This document shows positions 35,046 to 43,659 of a stretch of DNA of 64,000 nt, piece by piece; position 1 is the stretch's first letter; the number at the start of each line of letters is the position of its first letter. The notes beneath the pieces are model-generated. The model was given only the letters and a program-made list of their open reading frames with translations, was not told the DNA's origin and ran no database searches. Location: positions 1 through 64,000 of the forward strand of contig CAYOQO010000006.1 of assembly GCA_964406135.1 (NCBI GenBank), written 5' to 3'. The position numbers and the translations under genes are program-made. This stretch comes from JACPFN01 sp964406135 (GTDB lineage Bacteria > Babelota > Babeliae > Babelales > Chromulinivoraceae).

Positions 35046-35654
35046 ATGATTGATCGTAGATTTATAGCTATATTCTTAATCAGTTTTTCTATTGTTTTAT
35101 TTTCAGGATTTTTATGGGTAAAACTTTTTTATCTTGAAAAAGATTTGCAAAATTTACAACAAGATATTGATAAAGATAGCTTTTCATACAAAGAAATTGA
35201 ACTTGTCATGCCTGTGCAAGAATTTTTAAAACGTGGCGCAAATTCTGCAAATCTTTCTACGGTTAAACGTGTTTTTGTTAATCAATGGATCTACTTTAAT
35301 CAAGATGATTTAATCAAATTAGTAATGTATGCACAAGGCTCAATGTCATTTGATGAAATGAAAAAAGCATTTGAATCTGCAATTCAATCTGAAAATACAA
35401 AAAATGGCGCTGCAACATTTATTCAAAATTGCTTAACCAGTATTGCAAATGATCCAAAATTGATTACGTATGTTAATGATTCGCTCAAACAAGGGCTAAG
35501 TCCACAGCTTCATAAACTGCGCGGGAATATGATTGAAGCTGAACATAACAGCAGAGAGTATAAAAAATTAAAACTAGAATATCGCAAAGCACTGTATACT
35601 TGGATTGATCAACAACATGGCAAACTTTTAGATGAATTAGTTTTGCAATTGTAA
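35046..35654 (+). CDS. Membrane-anchored protein of unknown function
   Basis: A 202-residue protein with one N-terminal membrane segment (about 7-27) and a helical domain outside it. The start ATG follows AAGGAAG nine bases after the rlmB stop, so the two are probably co-transcribed. The last 18 bases overlap the convergent pth gene. No family recognised. Confidence 0.8.
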   Translation: MIDRRFIAIFLISFSIVLFSGFLWVKLFYLEKDLQNLQQDIDKDSFSYKEIELVMPVQEFLKRGANSANLSTVKRVFVNQWIYFNQDDLIKLVMYAQGSMSFDEMKKAFESAIQSENTKNGAATFIQNCLTSIANDPKLITYVNDSLKQGLSPQLHKLRGNMIEAEHNSREYKKLKLEYRKALYTWIDQQHGKLLDELVLQL

Positions 35655-36182
35655 TATTTTTTGTAGCAATGCAACTGATTTTTCAATCAATTCATAAACT
35701 TGATTTTGAGTTTCTTGAAATGGAGCTGTTACAAAATTTCCAACATCAGCTGGATTATCTGGTCGTCCAACGCCACAGCGCAAACGATAAAAATTTTGAC
35801 CACCATGCTCAATAAGTGACCGCAAACCATTATGTCCCCGAGCGCTACCACCATCTTTTATGTTGATTTTTCCAAACGGATAATCAATTTCATCGTGAAC
35901 TACCAAAATATTTTCAATTTTAATACCGCGCTTTTGCAGATGATGCAAAATTTCACCAGAATTATTCATGAATGTTTGAGGTTTGATTAAAAGAATTTCT
36001 TGATCTTGTACTCGCACTGATGCAATCATCATGTTTTGTTTTTCAAGCCATGATCCTTGCCATACATCACACAAGCGATCAAGAATTAAAAAACCGATAT
36101 TGTGTGGCGTAAAAGCATATTGGGGCCCTGGATTTCCAAGACCCACAATCGCTTTAATTTCTTTATTTAAAGTTTCTGTCAT
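35637..36182 (-). CDS. pth: Peptidyl-tRNA hydrolase
   Basis: Frees tRNA from prematurely released peptidyl-tRNA. Motifs GLGNPGPQYAFTPHNIGF (catalytic histidine), KPQTFMNNSGE, VVHDEIDYPFGKI (catalytic aspartate) and GGSARGHNGLRSL are all intact; 181 residues is normal. The start overlaps the skp stop by one base (TAATG), implying translational coupling. Confidence 0.96.
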   Translation of the reverse strand: MTETLNKEIKAIVGLGNPGPQYAFTPHNIGFLILDRLCDVWQGSWLEKQNMMIASVRVQDQEILLIKPQTFMNNSGEILHHLQKRGIKIENILVVHDEIDYPFGKINIKDGGSARGHNGLRSLIEHGGQNFYRLRCGVGRPDNPADVGNFVTAPFQETQNQVYELIEKSVALLQKILQLQN

Positions 36183-36790
36183 TATTCAGATTTTTTTGAT
36201 GCTGCTTCTTTTTCAAGGGCTTGTTTTTTTGCTAAATTTGCAGCTTTTGTTTTTTCATCAAGTTTTTTAATGACATCAGATGTTTTTGAAACAGCTTTTT
36301 TATTGACATAAACAGCTTGTTCTTCCATTAACACAATGTCCCAATTATTTTGCTGTGCTAATTCTTTGATAGTTTCTTTGATTGAGCTTTCGAATTTGCC
36401 CATCTCTTTTTGATACATTTCGCCTAATTTTGCTTCAACTTTTTGACCTTCAGCTTGAAGCTTTTGAATTTTTAAACCTAGCTCTCGTTTTGCAAATTCC
36501 AATTCACTTTTATCAATTTTTCCACTTTTTTCTTTATCTGCAATCTCTTGATCTTCTTTTTGCAATTTTTCACCTTCTTTTTGCAATGGTGCTGCAAGTT
36601 TTTCTTGTGCAGATTTTAATTTATCTTGAACTGATTTTCCAGTTTCAGAGTTGGTCATAACTTCTTGACCACTAACCGTCACAATTACAACTGATTTTGA
36701 TCCTGATGGCGCTGCGGATGATGCTTGCATAAAACCAGTTGCCGAAAAGATTGTACAAAAAATAATATTTTTTATTGAAACTTTGTTCAT
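36182..36790 (-). CDS. skp: Periplasmic chaperone Skp (OmpH-like)
   Basis: A 202-residue exported protein: signal peptide (about 1-25), a short beta segment (SVVIVTVSGQEVM), a long lysine/glutamate coiled coil (about 50-140) and the closing AQQNNWDIVLMEEQAVYV typical of OmpH/Skp. It would escort unfolded outer-membrane proteins such as the barrels at 59.7-63.8 kb. It has a lysine/alanine-rich C-terminal extension. AAGGA precedes ATG 36790. Confidence 0.88.
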   Translation of the reverse strand: MNKVSIKNIIFCTIFSATGFMQASSAAPSGSKSVVIVTVSGQEVMTNSETGKSVQDKLKSAQEKLAAPLQKEGEKLQKEDQEIADKEKSGKIDKSELEFAKRELGLKIQKLQAEGQKVEAKLGEMYQKEMGKFESSIKETIKELAQQNNWDIVLMEEQAVYVNKKAVSKTSDVIKKLDEKTKAANLAKKQALEKEAASKKSE

Positions 36791-36924
36791 TGATGTCCTT
36801 TTAAATTGTTTAAAAATGCTCGAAATATATTTTGACTTTTAATGTTCAAACTATATTATTTTTATAAAATTTCGTCAATTTTTTCAAAGCCTCAAATTTT
36901 TTTATTACTTCAAAGGATTTTTTC

Positions 36925-37851
36925 ATGAACAAAAAAACACTTATCGTGTTATTTTTATGCACAAATTTTTTTATAATTCCAAGTGGTCAAAACACTGTCA
37001 TAGTCCACACTCCTTATCAAACAGGCTACTTCGTCCCTGATAGTTCAGGGCAATATTCAAGAGAATATCATCAATTTCGCAGAACAAATGCATCATTTCC
37101 TCCAATGGTAACTGCCATGATGGAGAAAATTCAAGAATTAGTTTTTTTAGAAAATATTAATGGCCCTTCTGAGAAAACTCTTCAAGAATTAGATACATTA
37201 TATACATCTCATACTGAAATTTTTAATGCCGCTCTGCCACCAGACTTTGCAATTCATATTTTAAAAAAATTTATTCGTAGTATGCAAGCATGTCATAATG
37301 GGAGCCTAGCCCATATTTCTAGAAAAAAACAAGAACATGTTTTATGCTTTTTTCTTAATTATTGCACAAGAAAAGGTCTTGAAGAAATTGATCCTGAAAC
37401 TGGCGAAAATGTCGCTCATATATCTGCATCATTTCACTGGTTTGAAAGATACATGAAAAAATTATCAGAAAAAGCTGACTTTAATATTCAAACAACAGAA
37501 AATGATAAATATCCAGGAACAACAATATTTCACTCGGTGGCAGCCAGATTAGTTTCTGAGATAAAAAAGGGTAATCGATGTTCACGACCTATCACAGAAA
37601 ATGCTTTACATTTTTTAAAACAATATCTGAATAAAACAACAATTCATGTTTTAACCAAACAATCTTTAGCTAATCGAGAAGATAAATCTTCAGGAAGAAC
37701 ATTTTGGGATATTTTGCCACTAAAATATCACCAAGAACTGGCTCAATCATTTAACAAAGAAACAATAGAGGCTTTACATGTATGCCTTCAAGATCATCCT
37801 AATAAAACATTTGTAGAAAACATCAAAAGAGCTGTTCCATTGAAAAAATAA
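36925..37851 (+). CDS. Exported protein with ankyrin-like remnant
   Basis: A 308-residue product with a signal peptide (about 1-22). Two segments look like weak ankyrin helices (ETGENVAHISASFHWF and YPGTTIFHSVAARLVSEI, about 155-215), with the spacing of a repeat followed by its inner helix. The rest is unrecognised. It could be a diverged relative of the ankyrin proteins at the window start, but this is uncertain. No nearby co-transcribed gene. Confidence 0.75.
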   Translation: MNKKTLIVLFLCTNFFIIPSGQNTVIVHTPYQTGYFVPDSSGQYSREYHQFRRTNASFPPMVTAMMEKIQELVFLENINGPSEKTLQELDTLYTSHTEIFNAALPPDFAIHILKKFIRSMQACHNGSLAHISRKKQEHVLCFFLNYCTRKGLEEIDPETGENVAHISASFHWFERYMKKLSEKADFNIQTTENDKYPGTTIFHSVAARLVSEIKKGNRCSRPITENALHFLKQYLNKTTIHVLTKQSLANREDKSSGRTFWDILPLKYHQELAQSFNKETIEALHVCLQDHPNKTFVENIKRAVPLKK

Positions 37852-37927
37852 GTTATAAAAAATTTGAATTCAGACCCCTAACCCTTCATCAAAATTTTTT
37901 ATAACTTTAAAAAAAAATATTTTTAAA

Positions 37928-37971
37928 AAGCAAGAATCTCTAAAAAAAATCTATTTTTTCGATTCTTGCTT
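37928..37971 (-). terminator. Terminator overlapping a stop codon
   Basis: Minus strand: AAGCAAGAATC...GATTCTTGCTT followed by TTTT. The 5' arm is made of the final codons (KQES) of the gene it terminates. Confidence 0.75.
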
Positions 37972-38928
37972 AATTTTTTGATTAAAATGTTTAAATTCAG
38001 ATAAAGTTTGAGAGCTATAACTGGCTGCTACATCACGCACTAAAGATTTCCAAAGCTTAACGTTCTTGCCTGCTTCAAATTCAGAATGTAAAACAAACAA
38101 TACCGACTCTAAAGGATTTACTGACTGAAACACTGCCGAGAGCACATTTAGAAATTTTTGAAGTGTAATACCCAAACGAATAGTTTCGTATGATATCATT
38201 TGACGCTGCAAACAACGATCTAACTCAAAAATGAAAAGGTCTGTTTGATGCTGTACCCAAGATGCAATAAAAATTAACCTTAAAACTAAAAAGTTCGATA
38301 TTTCCATCCAGCGAACTGTACCATCTGGTAAAACGTCATATCGAATACTATAGCCTCCCTGCAAAGCTTCATAATATTTTTTAATGTTTGCTTTTGTGTA
38401 TATTTGTACATTGCAAAATACCGTATGACCAAATAGATCTGAACCATAACTTGCTGTTGCTTGAGAAATTGCATCAGTCAATACAATTTTAATATTTCGT
38501 TTTGTCGTGTAACGAAATAAAATCATTTTAATAAAACCAATTATTTCAGGATCTGCATCTTGTTCATCAATAAAAATAGCTTCTTGCATCGATTCACGTT
38601 CCGCATCTTTGATTTTATGATAAGAAGCAACTATTTTTTCTTCAGACATCTGTGCATACAGTTCTTCAGGAAGCATTCCTGATTCTTTATACAAAGCATT
38701 AAAAAATTTTTCAAAACCTACGGTTAATTTTTGTTGCCAAAGATTAATTACTGCTTGATAAGCACCACGATTTTTAAAAACAACTAGCTCATCGCCCCAC
38801 AAACGAAATGTTGGAAATTTACTGATATGAATTTGACTAAAATTTTGTTCAATAAAACTTTGATAAGAAATTGCCGCTATGGAAAAATGCAGCAACAATA
38901 GACAGGAAAAAATAGATTTATATTTCAC
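37951..38928 (-). CDS. Exported protein of unknown function
   Basis: A 325-residue product read from GTG 38928, where AAGGA lies upstream and the signal peptide begins immediately (KYKSIFSCLLLLHFSIAA). The open frame continues to 39045, but that extension crosses the ssrA 3' end and is rejected. The body is mixed, with a hydrophobic stretch near residues 220-235 (FLVLRLIFIASWV). No family recognised. Confidence 0.78.
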   Translation of the reverse strand: MKYKSIFSCLLLLHFSIAAISYQSFIEQNFSQIHISKFPTFRLWGDELVVFKNRGAYQAVINLWQQKLTVGFEKFFNALYKESGMLPEELYAQMSEEKIVASYHKIKDAERESMQEAIFIDEQDADPEIIGFIKMILFRYTTKRNIKIVLTDAISQATASYGSDLFGHTVFCNVQIYTKANIKKYYEALQGGYSIRYDVLPDGTVRWMEISNFLVLRLIFIASWVQHQTDLFIFELDRCLQRQMISYETIRLGITLQKFLNVLSAVFQSVNPLESVLFVLHSEFEAGKNVKLWKSLVRDVAASYSSQTLSEFKHFNQKIKQESKK

Positions 38929-38951
38929 AAACGTCCTTGGAAAAATTGGGG

Positions 38952-38991
38952 AAAAAATTGATAAAGCCCTACGAAGTTTTAACGAAGTAGG
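38952..38991 (-). terminator. Possible ssrA terminator
   Basis: Minus strand: CCTAC...GTAGG, a weak 5-bp stem, then a T-rich run, 27 bases beyond the tmRNA 3' end. The stem is short, so the call is tentative. Confidence 0.35.
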
Positions 38992-39017
38992 AAGCTGCCC
39001 GTTAGGGAGGCGAAGTA

Positions 39018-39429
39018 TGGTGGAGGCGATGGGAATCGAACCCATGTCCGCAAAAAATCAAATCAAAAGCACTACATGTTTAGCTTCCATTTATACAAAC
39101 TTGCTACTCAGGAAGCAGATATCACAAGCTCGTCTATTTCTTATACTTTTGCGTTATGAAATAAAGAAAGATTGCACAAAAGGAATATGGTTTTTATTAA
39201 GCGACAGACAGTGAAGAATATTCGTCTTCACGGCGTCTGAAGGAAGCTGCTACCATTGCAAACATTGCAAACATTGCAAACATTGCAAGCAATGATGCAA
39301 AGAAAGTAGCTCCTACAGTTTCTTTATTAGATTCTGCATTTGTTTTTAGTTGATTCGTTTACGAGCACTCAACAAACGCTCGACATGCATTCTTGACTAT
39401 CATTAATACGTCGAAGCCAGTACGCCCCC
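39018..39429 (-). ncRNA. ssrA: tmRNA (ssrA)
   Basis: Rescues stalled ribosomes by trans-translation. The 5' end GGGGGCG pairs with CGCCTCC before A-CCA at the 3' end (one G-U pair), and a five-pair T arm with loop TTCGATT precedes it. The block GCATGTCGAG...CTCGTAAA matches the conserved tmRNA 5' region. The resume codon GCA is at RNA position 93, against 90 in E. coli. The RNA is 412 nt, longer than usual because of its very long tag frame. One-piece form, not permuted. SmpB is not in the window. Confidence 0.95.
39197..39337 (-). other. tmRNA tag reading frame, 46 codons plus stop
   Basis: Starting at the resume GCA (39337-39335), 46 sense codons run to a double TAA (39199-39194). The tag opens AESNKETVGATFFASLLAMF, continues AMFAMFAMVAASF, then RRREDEYSSLSVA. 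Residues about 8-33 are uncharged and hydrophobic and are followed by three arginines, like a membrane segment. A nine-base unit GCAATGTTT is repeated three times plus a partial unit. Both other frames stop within eight codons. The tag ends SVA rather than the usual LAA. Confidence 0.85.
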
Positions 39430-39455
39430 GTATCTATTTTCAAAGATTTATTACC

Positions 39456-39483
39456 AGAATACCATATATCATCGAACAGTCAA
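39456..39483 (-). promoter_or_regulatory. ssrA promoter
   Basis: Minus strand: TTGACT, 16 bases, TATTCT, about 26 bases upstream of the mature tmRNA 5' end, leaving a short leader to be processed. Confidence 0.65.
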
Positions 39484-39552
39484 AAGGGACATAAAAAGTT
39501 GCCTGCTTTTTAAAAATCTGTATATTTCAATAATTTGCCCCATTTTTGTTCA

Positions 39553-39580
39553 TTGACTTTATCGAATAAATCGATATATT
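39553..39580 (+). promoter_or_regulatory. Initiator tRNA promoter
   Basis: TTGACT, 16 bases, TATATT, 30 bases before the tRNA. Divergent from the ssrA promoter in the same spacer. Confidence 0.6.
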
Positions 39581-39610
39581 GTACTTATCTAGTACATTCA
39601 TTGAATATAC

Positions 39611-39687
<77 letters not shown>

Positions 39688-39693
39688 AAATAC

Positions 39694-39728
39694 AAAAAAT
39701 CCTCGAATTTCTTCGAGGATTTTTTTTG
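39694..39728. terminator. Bidirectional terminator between tRNA and murJ
   Basis: AATCCTCGAA, loop TTTC, TTCGAGGATT with A and T tracts on either side. It ends the tRNA transcript and, on the other strand, murJ. Confidence 0.88.
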
Positions 39729-39743
39729 CTTAAATCATAATTT

Positions 39744-41318
39744 TTAATCAAAATAGCTTAATTTTATACCAAAAAAGCGTCGCGAAACATATAAACTACC
39801 AAGAAATATCAACGTTAATGGCCCAACCCAAAACCAAAAGCCAAGACTTGAAATAAAAAATTCTTGATTTATCTGTACAAAATGTAAATTTAACTCAAAT
39901 TTCAACGAATCTACAGCGCTACGTACAATCACATACAAAAACCAAAACAAAGCAGTACAGCTTAAAAATTGTATTGCATAACGCATCAAAAAATTGATCC
40001 AATCCTTCAATGGAACACTTAACTTTAATCGTTGATGCAACACCAGCACAAAAATAAAACTTTGCACCATTGCTGCCACTGAACATGAAAATGCAATGCC
40101 TGCAGCTCCATAATCCTGCATTAAAATACGATTTAAAGAATAATTAACAACAATGGAAACAAGCGTGGTGCACAATGGAATCATAGTTAATCGAATGGCA
40201 TAAAAAATACTTAGAAAAATTTTATTAAGTGAAAAAAATAACAGACCTACTAAATATCCTAAGAAAATAGATTGAGCCAGCGGAACTTTACTCATTGCTT
40301 GAGCATCACCTAAAAATAACGTATGAAAAATCTCTTTTGAAAAAAATGTCATTAAAAAAGTTAATGGAATGGTTGTCCATATAATAAATTTCATAGCTTC
40401 AAACAATTGTTCTGCAAGTGACTCTGGTTTTTCAAGATGCAATTTTGAAAAATGAGGCAACAAAACTGTTACCAATGATGCTGCAATAATTCCAATCGGA
40501 ATATTAACAAATTGAAAGGTATAACGCAGCAACGTAAGCGATCCGCTTTGAAAATATGAACAAAATCCAGTATTGATAAAATGATTAATTTCCATAATTC
40601 CAACGCTCAAAAAACAAGGCAAAAATTGTACCAAAATTTTTTTAAATTCTATTTTGGTCTGAGCATTCGCTGACGCAAGCCGATAACCATCTTTAAAATA
40701 AGTTATCAAATGCATCAAGAAAAAAATTACCGATGTTGCAATCATGCAATAACAAAAACTGGTCACGTTCAATTGAAAATACAAACAAACAATAAGCGCT
40801 ACAACATAGGTTACATTTAAAATTGATGGCGCAAGTGCCGGAATAAAAAAACGATGTTGTGATTGCAATGCTGATGCAAAAATTGCACCAGAAGACATAA
40901 ACAAAATAAAAGAAATCAAAATTCGCAGCAACTGAACACATGATTGAACTTTTTCTGCTCCAAATCCTGGCACAATAATATGAATCACTTCCGGCGCAAA
41001 CCAAAAAATGATGCCACAAAAAATAAGCATAATCGATTCAATTACTAAAAAAGAAAATGTGGTCAAACGATTCATTGCCTGATCACCTCCCTTGTGCTGT
41101 GATGAAATTAATGCAGGCACAAGCACTGAAGATAAAGATCCTTCAGCAAAAATTTTTCGCATAGTGTTTGGAATTCGAAATGCTGTAAAAAAAATATCTG
41201 AAGTTTCACCAACACTAAAAAATCGAATTAAAAAAATTTCACGCATGAACGCTATGCAACGACTAATTAAAGCAAAAAAACCAATTTTTGAACTTTGTTT
41301 TAAAATTGATCGTGACAT
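39744..41318 (-). CDS. murJ: Lipid II flippase MurJ (MviN)
   Basis: Flips lipid II across the inner membrane. Polytopic protein (about fourteen segments) with family motifs SRCIAFMREIFLIRFF, ETSDIFFTAFRIPN and MRKIFAEGSLSSVLVPAL near the N-terminus. The length of 524 residues is normal. ATG 41318 follows AAGGGG by six bases; the GTG at 41324 is rejected. With MraY, MurB and Alr it shows an active peptidoglycan pathway. Confidence 0.94.
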   Translation of the reverse strand: MSRSILKQSSKIGFFALISRCIAFMREIFLIRFFSVGETSDIFFTAFRIPNTMRKIFAEGSLSSVLVPALISSQHKGGDQAMNRLTTFSFLVIESIMLIFCGIIFWFAPEVIHIIVPGFGAEKVQSCVQLLRILISFILFMSSGAIFASALQSQHRFFIPALAPSILNVTYVVALIVCLYFQLNVTSFCYCMIATSVIFFLMHLITYFKDGYRLASANAQTKIEFKKILVQFLPCFLSVGIMEINHFINTGFCSYFQSGSLTLLRYTFQFVNIPIGIIAASLVTVLLPHFSKLHLEKPESLAEQLFEAMKFIIWTTIPLTFLMTFFSKEIFHTLFLGDAQAMSKVPLAQSIFLGYLVGLLFFSLNKIFLSIFYAIRLTMIPLCTTLVSIVVNYSLNRILMQDYGAAGIAFSCSVAAMVQSFIFVLVLHQRLKLSVPLKDWINFLMRYAIQFLSCTALFWFLYVIVRSAVDSLKFELNLHFVQINQEFFISSLGFWFWVGPLTLIFLGSLYVSRRFFGIKLSYFD

Positions 41319-41413
41319 GTGCACCCCTTAAAATATCTGTTGTAAGATCAACTTAAGTATAAAAATATTGAAAAATATTTCCATTATGTTTTATTAAAAA
41401 TAAAAAAGGAGCC

Positions 41414-42151
41414 ATGTTGTTTTCAATCTTATTTTTTATTACCGCCTTATGTTTGAATTCTGTTACGCACTCTTCACCTCTTTCCGTAACCAGCGGTGGC
41501 ACAGGAGCATCAAGTATTACTGCCTACAGCCTAATTTCAGGCGGAATAACTTCTACAGGATCACTACAAACCGTAAGTCCTGGAACTGCAGGACAAGTTT
41601 TGACTTCAGCTGGCGCAAACGCATTACCAACATGGACCAAACCAAATGGCTTGATACTTTTAAAAGTTTTAACAGCGTCAAGCAGCGCAAGCCTGACATT
41701 TACATCAACTGATTTTTCTACAGCCTTTTCAGTTTTTCTTTTAGTTATTGAAGGATTTGATCCTTCTGCTGTTAGCGTAGCTTTAACAGCGCAATGGTCA
41801 ACCAATAATGGATCATCCTATTTAACTTCAGGTTATTCAAGTGGAACAAATACCTTAACTTATAACTCTGCAACAGTTACGAATATTAACTTATCAACAG
41901 CACTTCAGCTGGGCTCAGCTTCATCAGGTCAACATTCAGGCATGTATTATTTATTTGGCATGAATGGCAGATTTGCTGCAAGCACTGGCCCTTGTTTGCT
42001 CGGTTTTTCATTTCCAGCATTCAACCCAACACCGTATGGCATGAGTATTGGATCAATTTCAGGCAACCCCAATGTTAATAATCTAAAATTATTATATCCA
42101 TCAGGTACCATTGTTACTGGCAGAGCATATCTTTATGGACTTGTTTATTAA
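41414..42151 (+). CDS. Exported tail-fibre-like protein 1
   Basis: A 245-residue product: signal peptide (about 1-22), then the module SGGTGASSITAYSLISGG...AGQVLTSAGANALPTW (about 25-75) seen in phage tail fibres and related adhesins. A C-terminal beta-rich domain (LLKVLTASSSASLTFTSTDF...NVNNLKLLYPSGTIVTGRAYLYGL) follows, resembling distal fibre domains that end in IRF-x-FSSGNI-x-G-x-x-x-LYG. First of three tandem paralogues 14 and 12 bases apart. AAGGAG precedes the ATG. A surface-binding role is inferred. Confidence 0.82.
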   Translation: MLFSILFFITALCLNSVTHSSPLSVTSGGTGASSITAYSLISGGITSTGSLQTVSPGTAGQVLTSAGANALPTWTKPNGLILLKVLTASSSASLTFTSTDFSTAFSVFLLVIEGFDPSAVSVALTAQWSTNNGSSYLTSGYSSGTNTLTYNSATVTNINLSTALQLGSASSGQHSGMYYLFGMNGRFAASTGPCLLGFSFPAFNPTPYGMSIGSISGNPNVNNLKLLYPSGTIVTGRAYLYGLVY

Positions 42152-42165
42152 ATTACGGAATCAAG

Positions 42166-42900
42166 ATGATTTATTTTTTATTTTTATTGTTAATGCATTT
42201 TTGGATTAACTCATCTCCCACAGCAGTTTCTTTTGGCGGCACAGGAAATAGCTCGTTGACTGCTTATGCTTTGATTGCAGGAGGTACTACAACCACAGAC
42301 GTTTTACAGCAAGTTTCTGGCACAGGAACTTCAGGACAACTTCTGACTTCTAATGGCGCTGCAGTCTTACCAACCTGGCAAGCAGATGGAAATACTGGAA
42401 CCACGAATGGCTTTGTATTTTTAAAAACTGTTACAGCATCAAACAGTGCAAGCTTATCATTTAACAGTACTGATTTGTCTTCAACCTATAAAGTTTTTTT
42501 GATTGTTTTAAATAATCTAGCGCCAACCTCATTAACCGTCACACTGCAAGCATATTGGTCAACAAATAATGGATCTTCCTATCTATCTTCAGGATATTCT
42601 GCTGGCGTTAATTATTTAGCATACAATTCTGCAACCATCACCAATGTTAACTCAACTACTTTTATTCCTCTTGGAAGCTCAACAAGCCTTTATTATTCTG
42701 GAGTGTTGCACTTTTATGGAGCAAATGGAGCATTAAGTTCTGGCCCAGCAATTTCAGGAATTACAGCTTCAAGCTATACCGCAGTTTATGGAAATGTCAT
42801 TGCAACTATCAGCGGAAATCCAAATATTAATAATATTAAATTTCAATTTTCAGCGGGAAACATTTCCTCAGGTTCAATTTCGCTGTACGGTCTTGTTTAA
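42166..42900 (+). CDS. Exported tail-fibre-like protein 2
   Basis: A 244-residue paralogue of its two neighbours: signal peptide (about 1-18), FGGTGNSSLTAYALIAGG...TSGQLLTSNGAAVLPTW, then the domain with LQAYWSTNNGSSYLSSGYSAG and the closing NNIKFQFSAGNISSGSISLYGL. Serine, threonine, glycine and asparagine are strikingly abundant, as in trimeric fibres. No capsid, tail or integrase gene is nearby. Confidence 0.82.
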   Translation: MIYFLFLLLMHFWINSSPTAVSFGGTGNSSLTAYALIAGGTTTTDVLQQVSGTGTSGQLLTSNGAAVLPTWQADGNTGTTNGFVFLKTVTASNSASLSFNSTDLSSTYKVFLIVLNNLAPTSLTVTLQAYWSTNNGSSYLSSGYSAGVNYLAYNSATITNVNSTTFIPLGSSTSLYYSGVLHFYGANGALSSGPAISGITASSYTAVYGNVIATISGNPNINNIKFQFSAGNISSGSISLYGLV

Positions 42901-42912
42901 AAAAGGATTTAT

Positions 42913-43659
42913 GTGAGAAATGTTTTTTTAATAACCATAATTTTTAACACAAGCGCCTTTTTATGTGGATCACCAATTTCTACAACTTCAGGAGGAACAG
43001 GGCTTACAAGCATGACAGCTTATGCTTTACTCACGGGTGGAACAACAGCAACAGGATCATTGCAACAAATTTCTGGCGTTGGAACTTCAGGACAAGTACT
43101 TACCAATGGAACAACCTCTGCTTTACCAACATGGCAAAATAATAATTATGGATTAACGCTGTTAAAAACACTTACAGCTTCAAGTAGTGCAACTTTAACA
43201 CTGACAAGTACCGAAATTAATTCAACATATAATGTTTATCTCATTGAACTTGATAATTTACAACCAGTCTCAGCAGGAGTTGTACTTCAAGCCTATTTTT
43301 CAAATAACAATGGAACATCCTATTTTACCACTGGATATTTGGGTGGAATCAACACTTTAGCTTACAATTCTGCAATAGTTACAAATACTAATTCAACTAC
43401 CTATATACCATTAAGCGGCACAACAAGCCTTTATGTTTCAGGTTATTTATATTTATACCCAAATATTGCAAGCTTTTCAGGATCAGGAGCTATTGCATTT
43501 ATGAATGGCCAAGTTATTACAGATTATCCAGGAGTTTTTGGCATGATTGTTGGATACCAAAACACTGCAGGACTTGTCGTTAATAATATTAAATTTCAGT
43601 TTTCAAGCGGCAACATTTTTCAAGGAATTATAAAACTTTATGGGTTTAAATCTTCATGA
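42913..43659 (+). CDS. Exported tail-fibre-like protein 3
   Basis: A 248-residue third member: signal peptide (about 1-20), TSGGTGLTSMTAYALLTGG...GTSGQVLTNGTTSALPTW, then LQAYFSNNNGTSYFTTGY and NNIKFQFSSGNIFQGIIKLYGF. It starts at GTG 42913 with AAAAGGA seven bases upstream; the ATG two bases before runs into a stop. Its last six bases overlap the convergent hydrolase gene. Confidence 0.82.
   Translation: MRNVFLITIIFNTSAFLCGSPISTTSGGTGLTSMTAYALLTGGTTATGSLQQISGVGTSGQVLTNGTTSALPTWQNNNYGLTLLKTLTASSSATLTLTSTEINSTYNVYLIELDNLQPVSAGVVLQAYFSNNNGTSYFTTGYLGGINTLAYNSAIVTNTNSTTYIPLSGTTSLYVSGYLYLYPNIASFSGSGAIAFMNGQVITDYPGVFGMIVGYQNTAGLVVNNIKFQFSSGNIFQGIIKLYGFKSS

Noticed and set aside
38929..39045. N-terminal extension of the minus-strand gene at 37951 to an upstream start
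   Set aside because: It would cross the 3' end of ssrA; GTG 38928 has a ribosome site and begins exactly at the signal peptide.
38879..39214. Plus-strand reading frame of 111 codons across the tmRNA gene
   Set aside because: It is antisense to ssrA and to the start of an exported-protein gene; its codons mirror the conserved tRNA-like domain, a classic false call.
41414..43659. Tail-fibre-like genes considered as part of a prophage
   Set aside because: All three have signal peptides, and the neighbours are murJ, a hydrolase and ndk; no structural, lysis or integration gene is visible.
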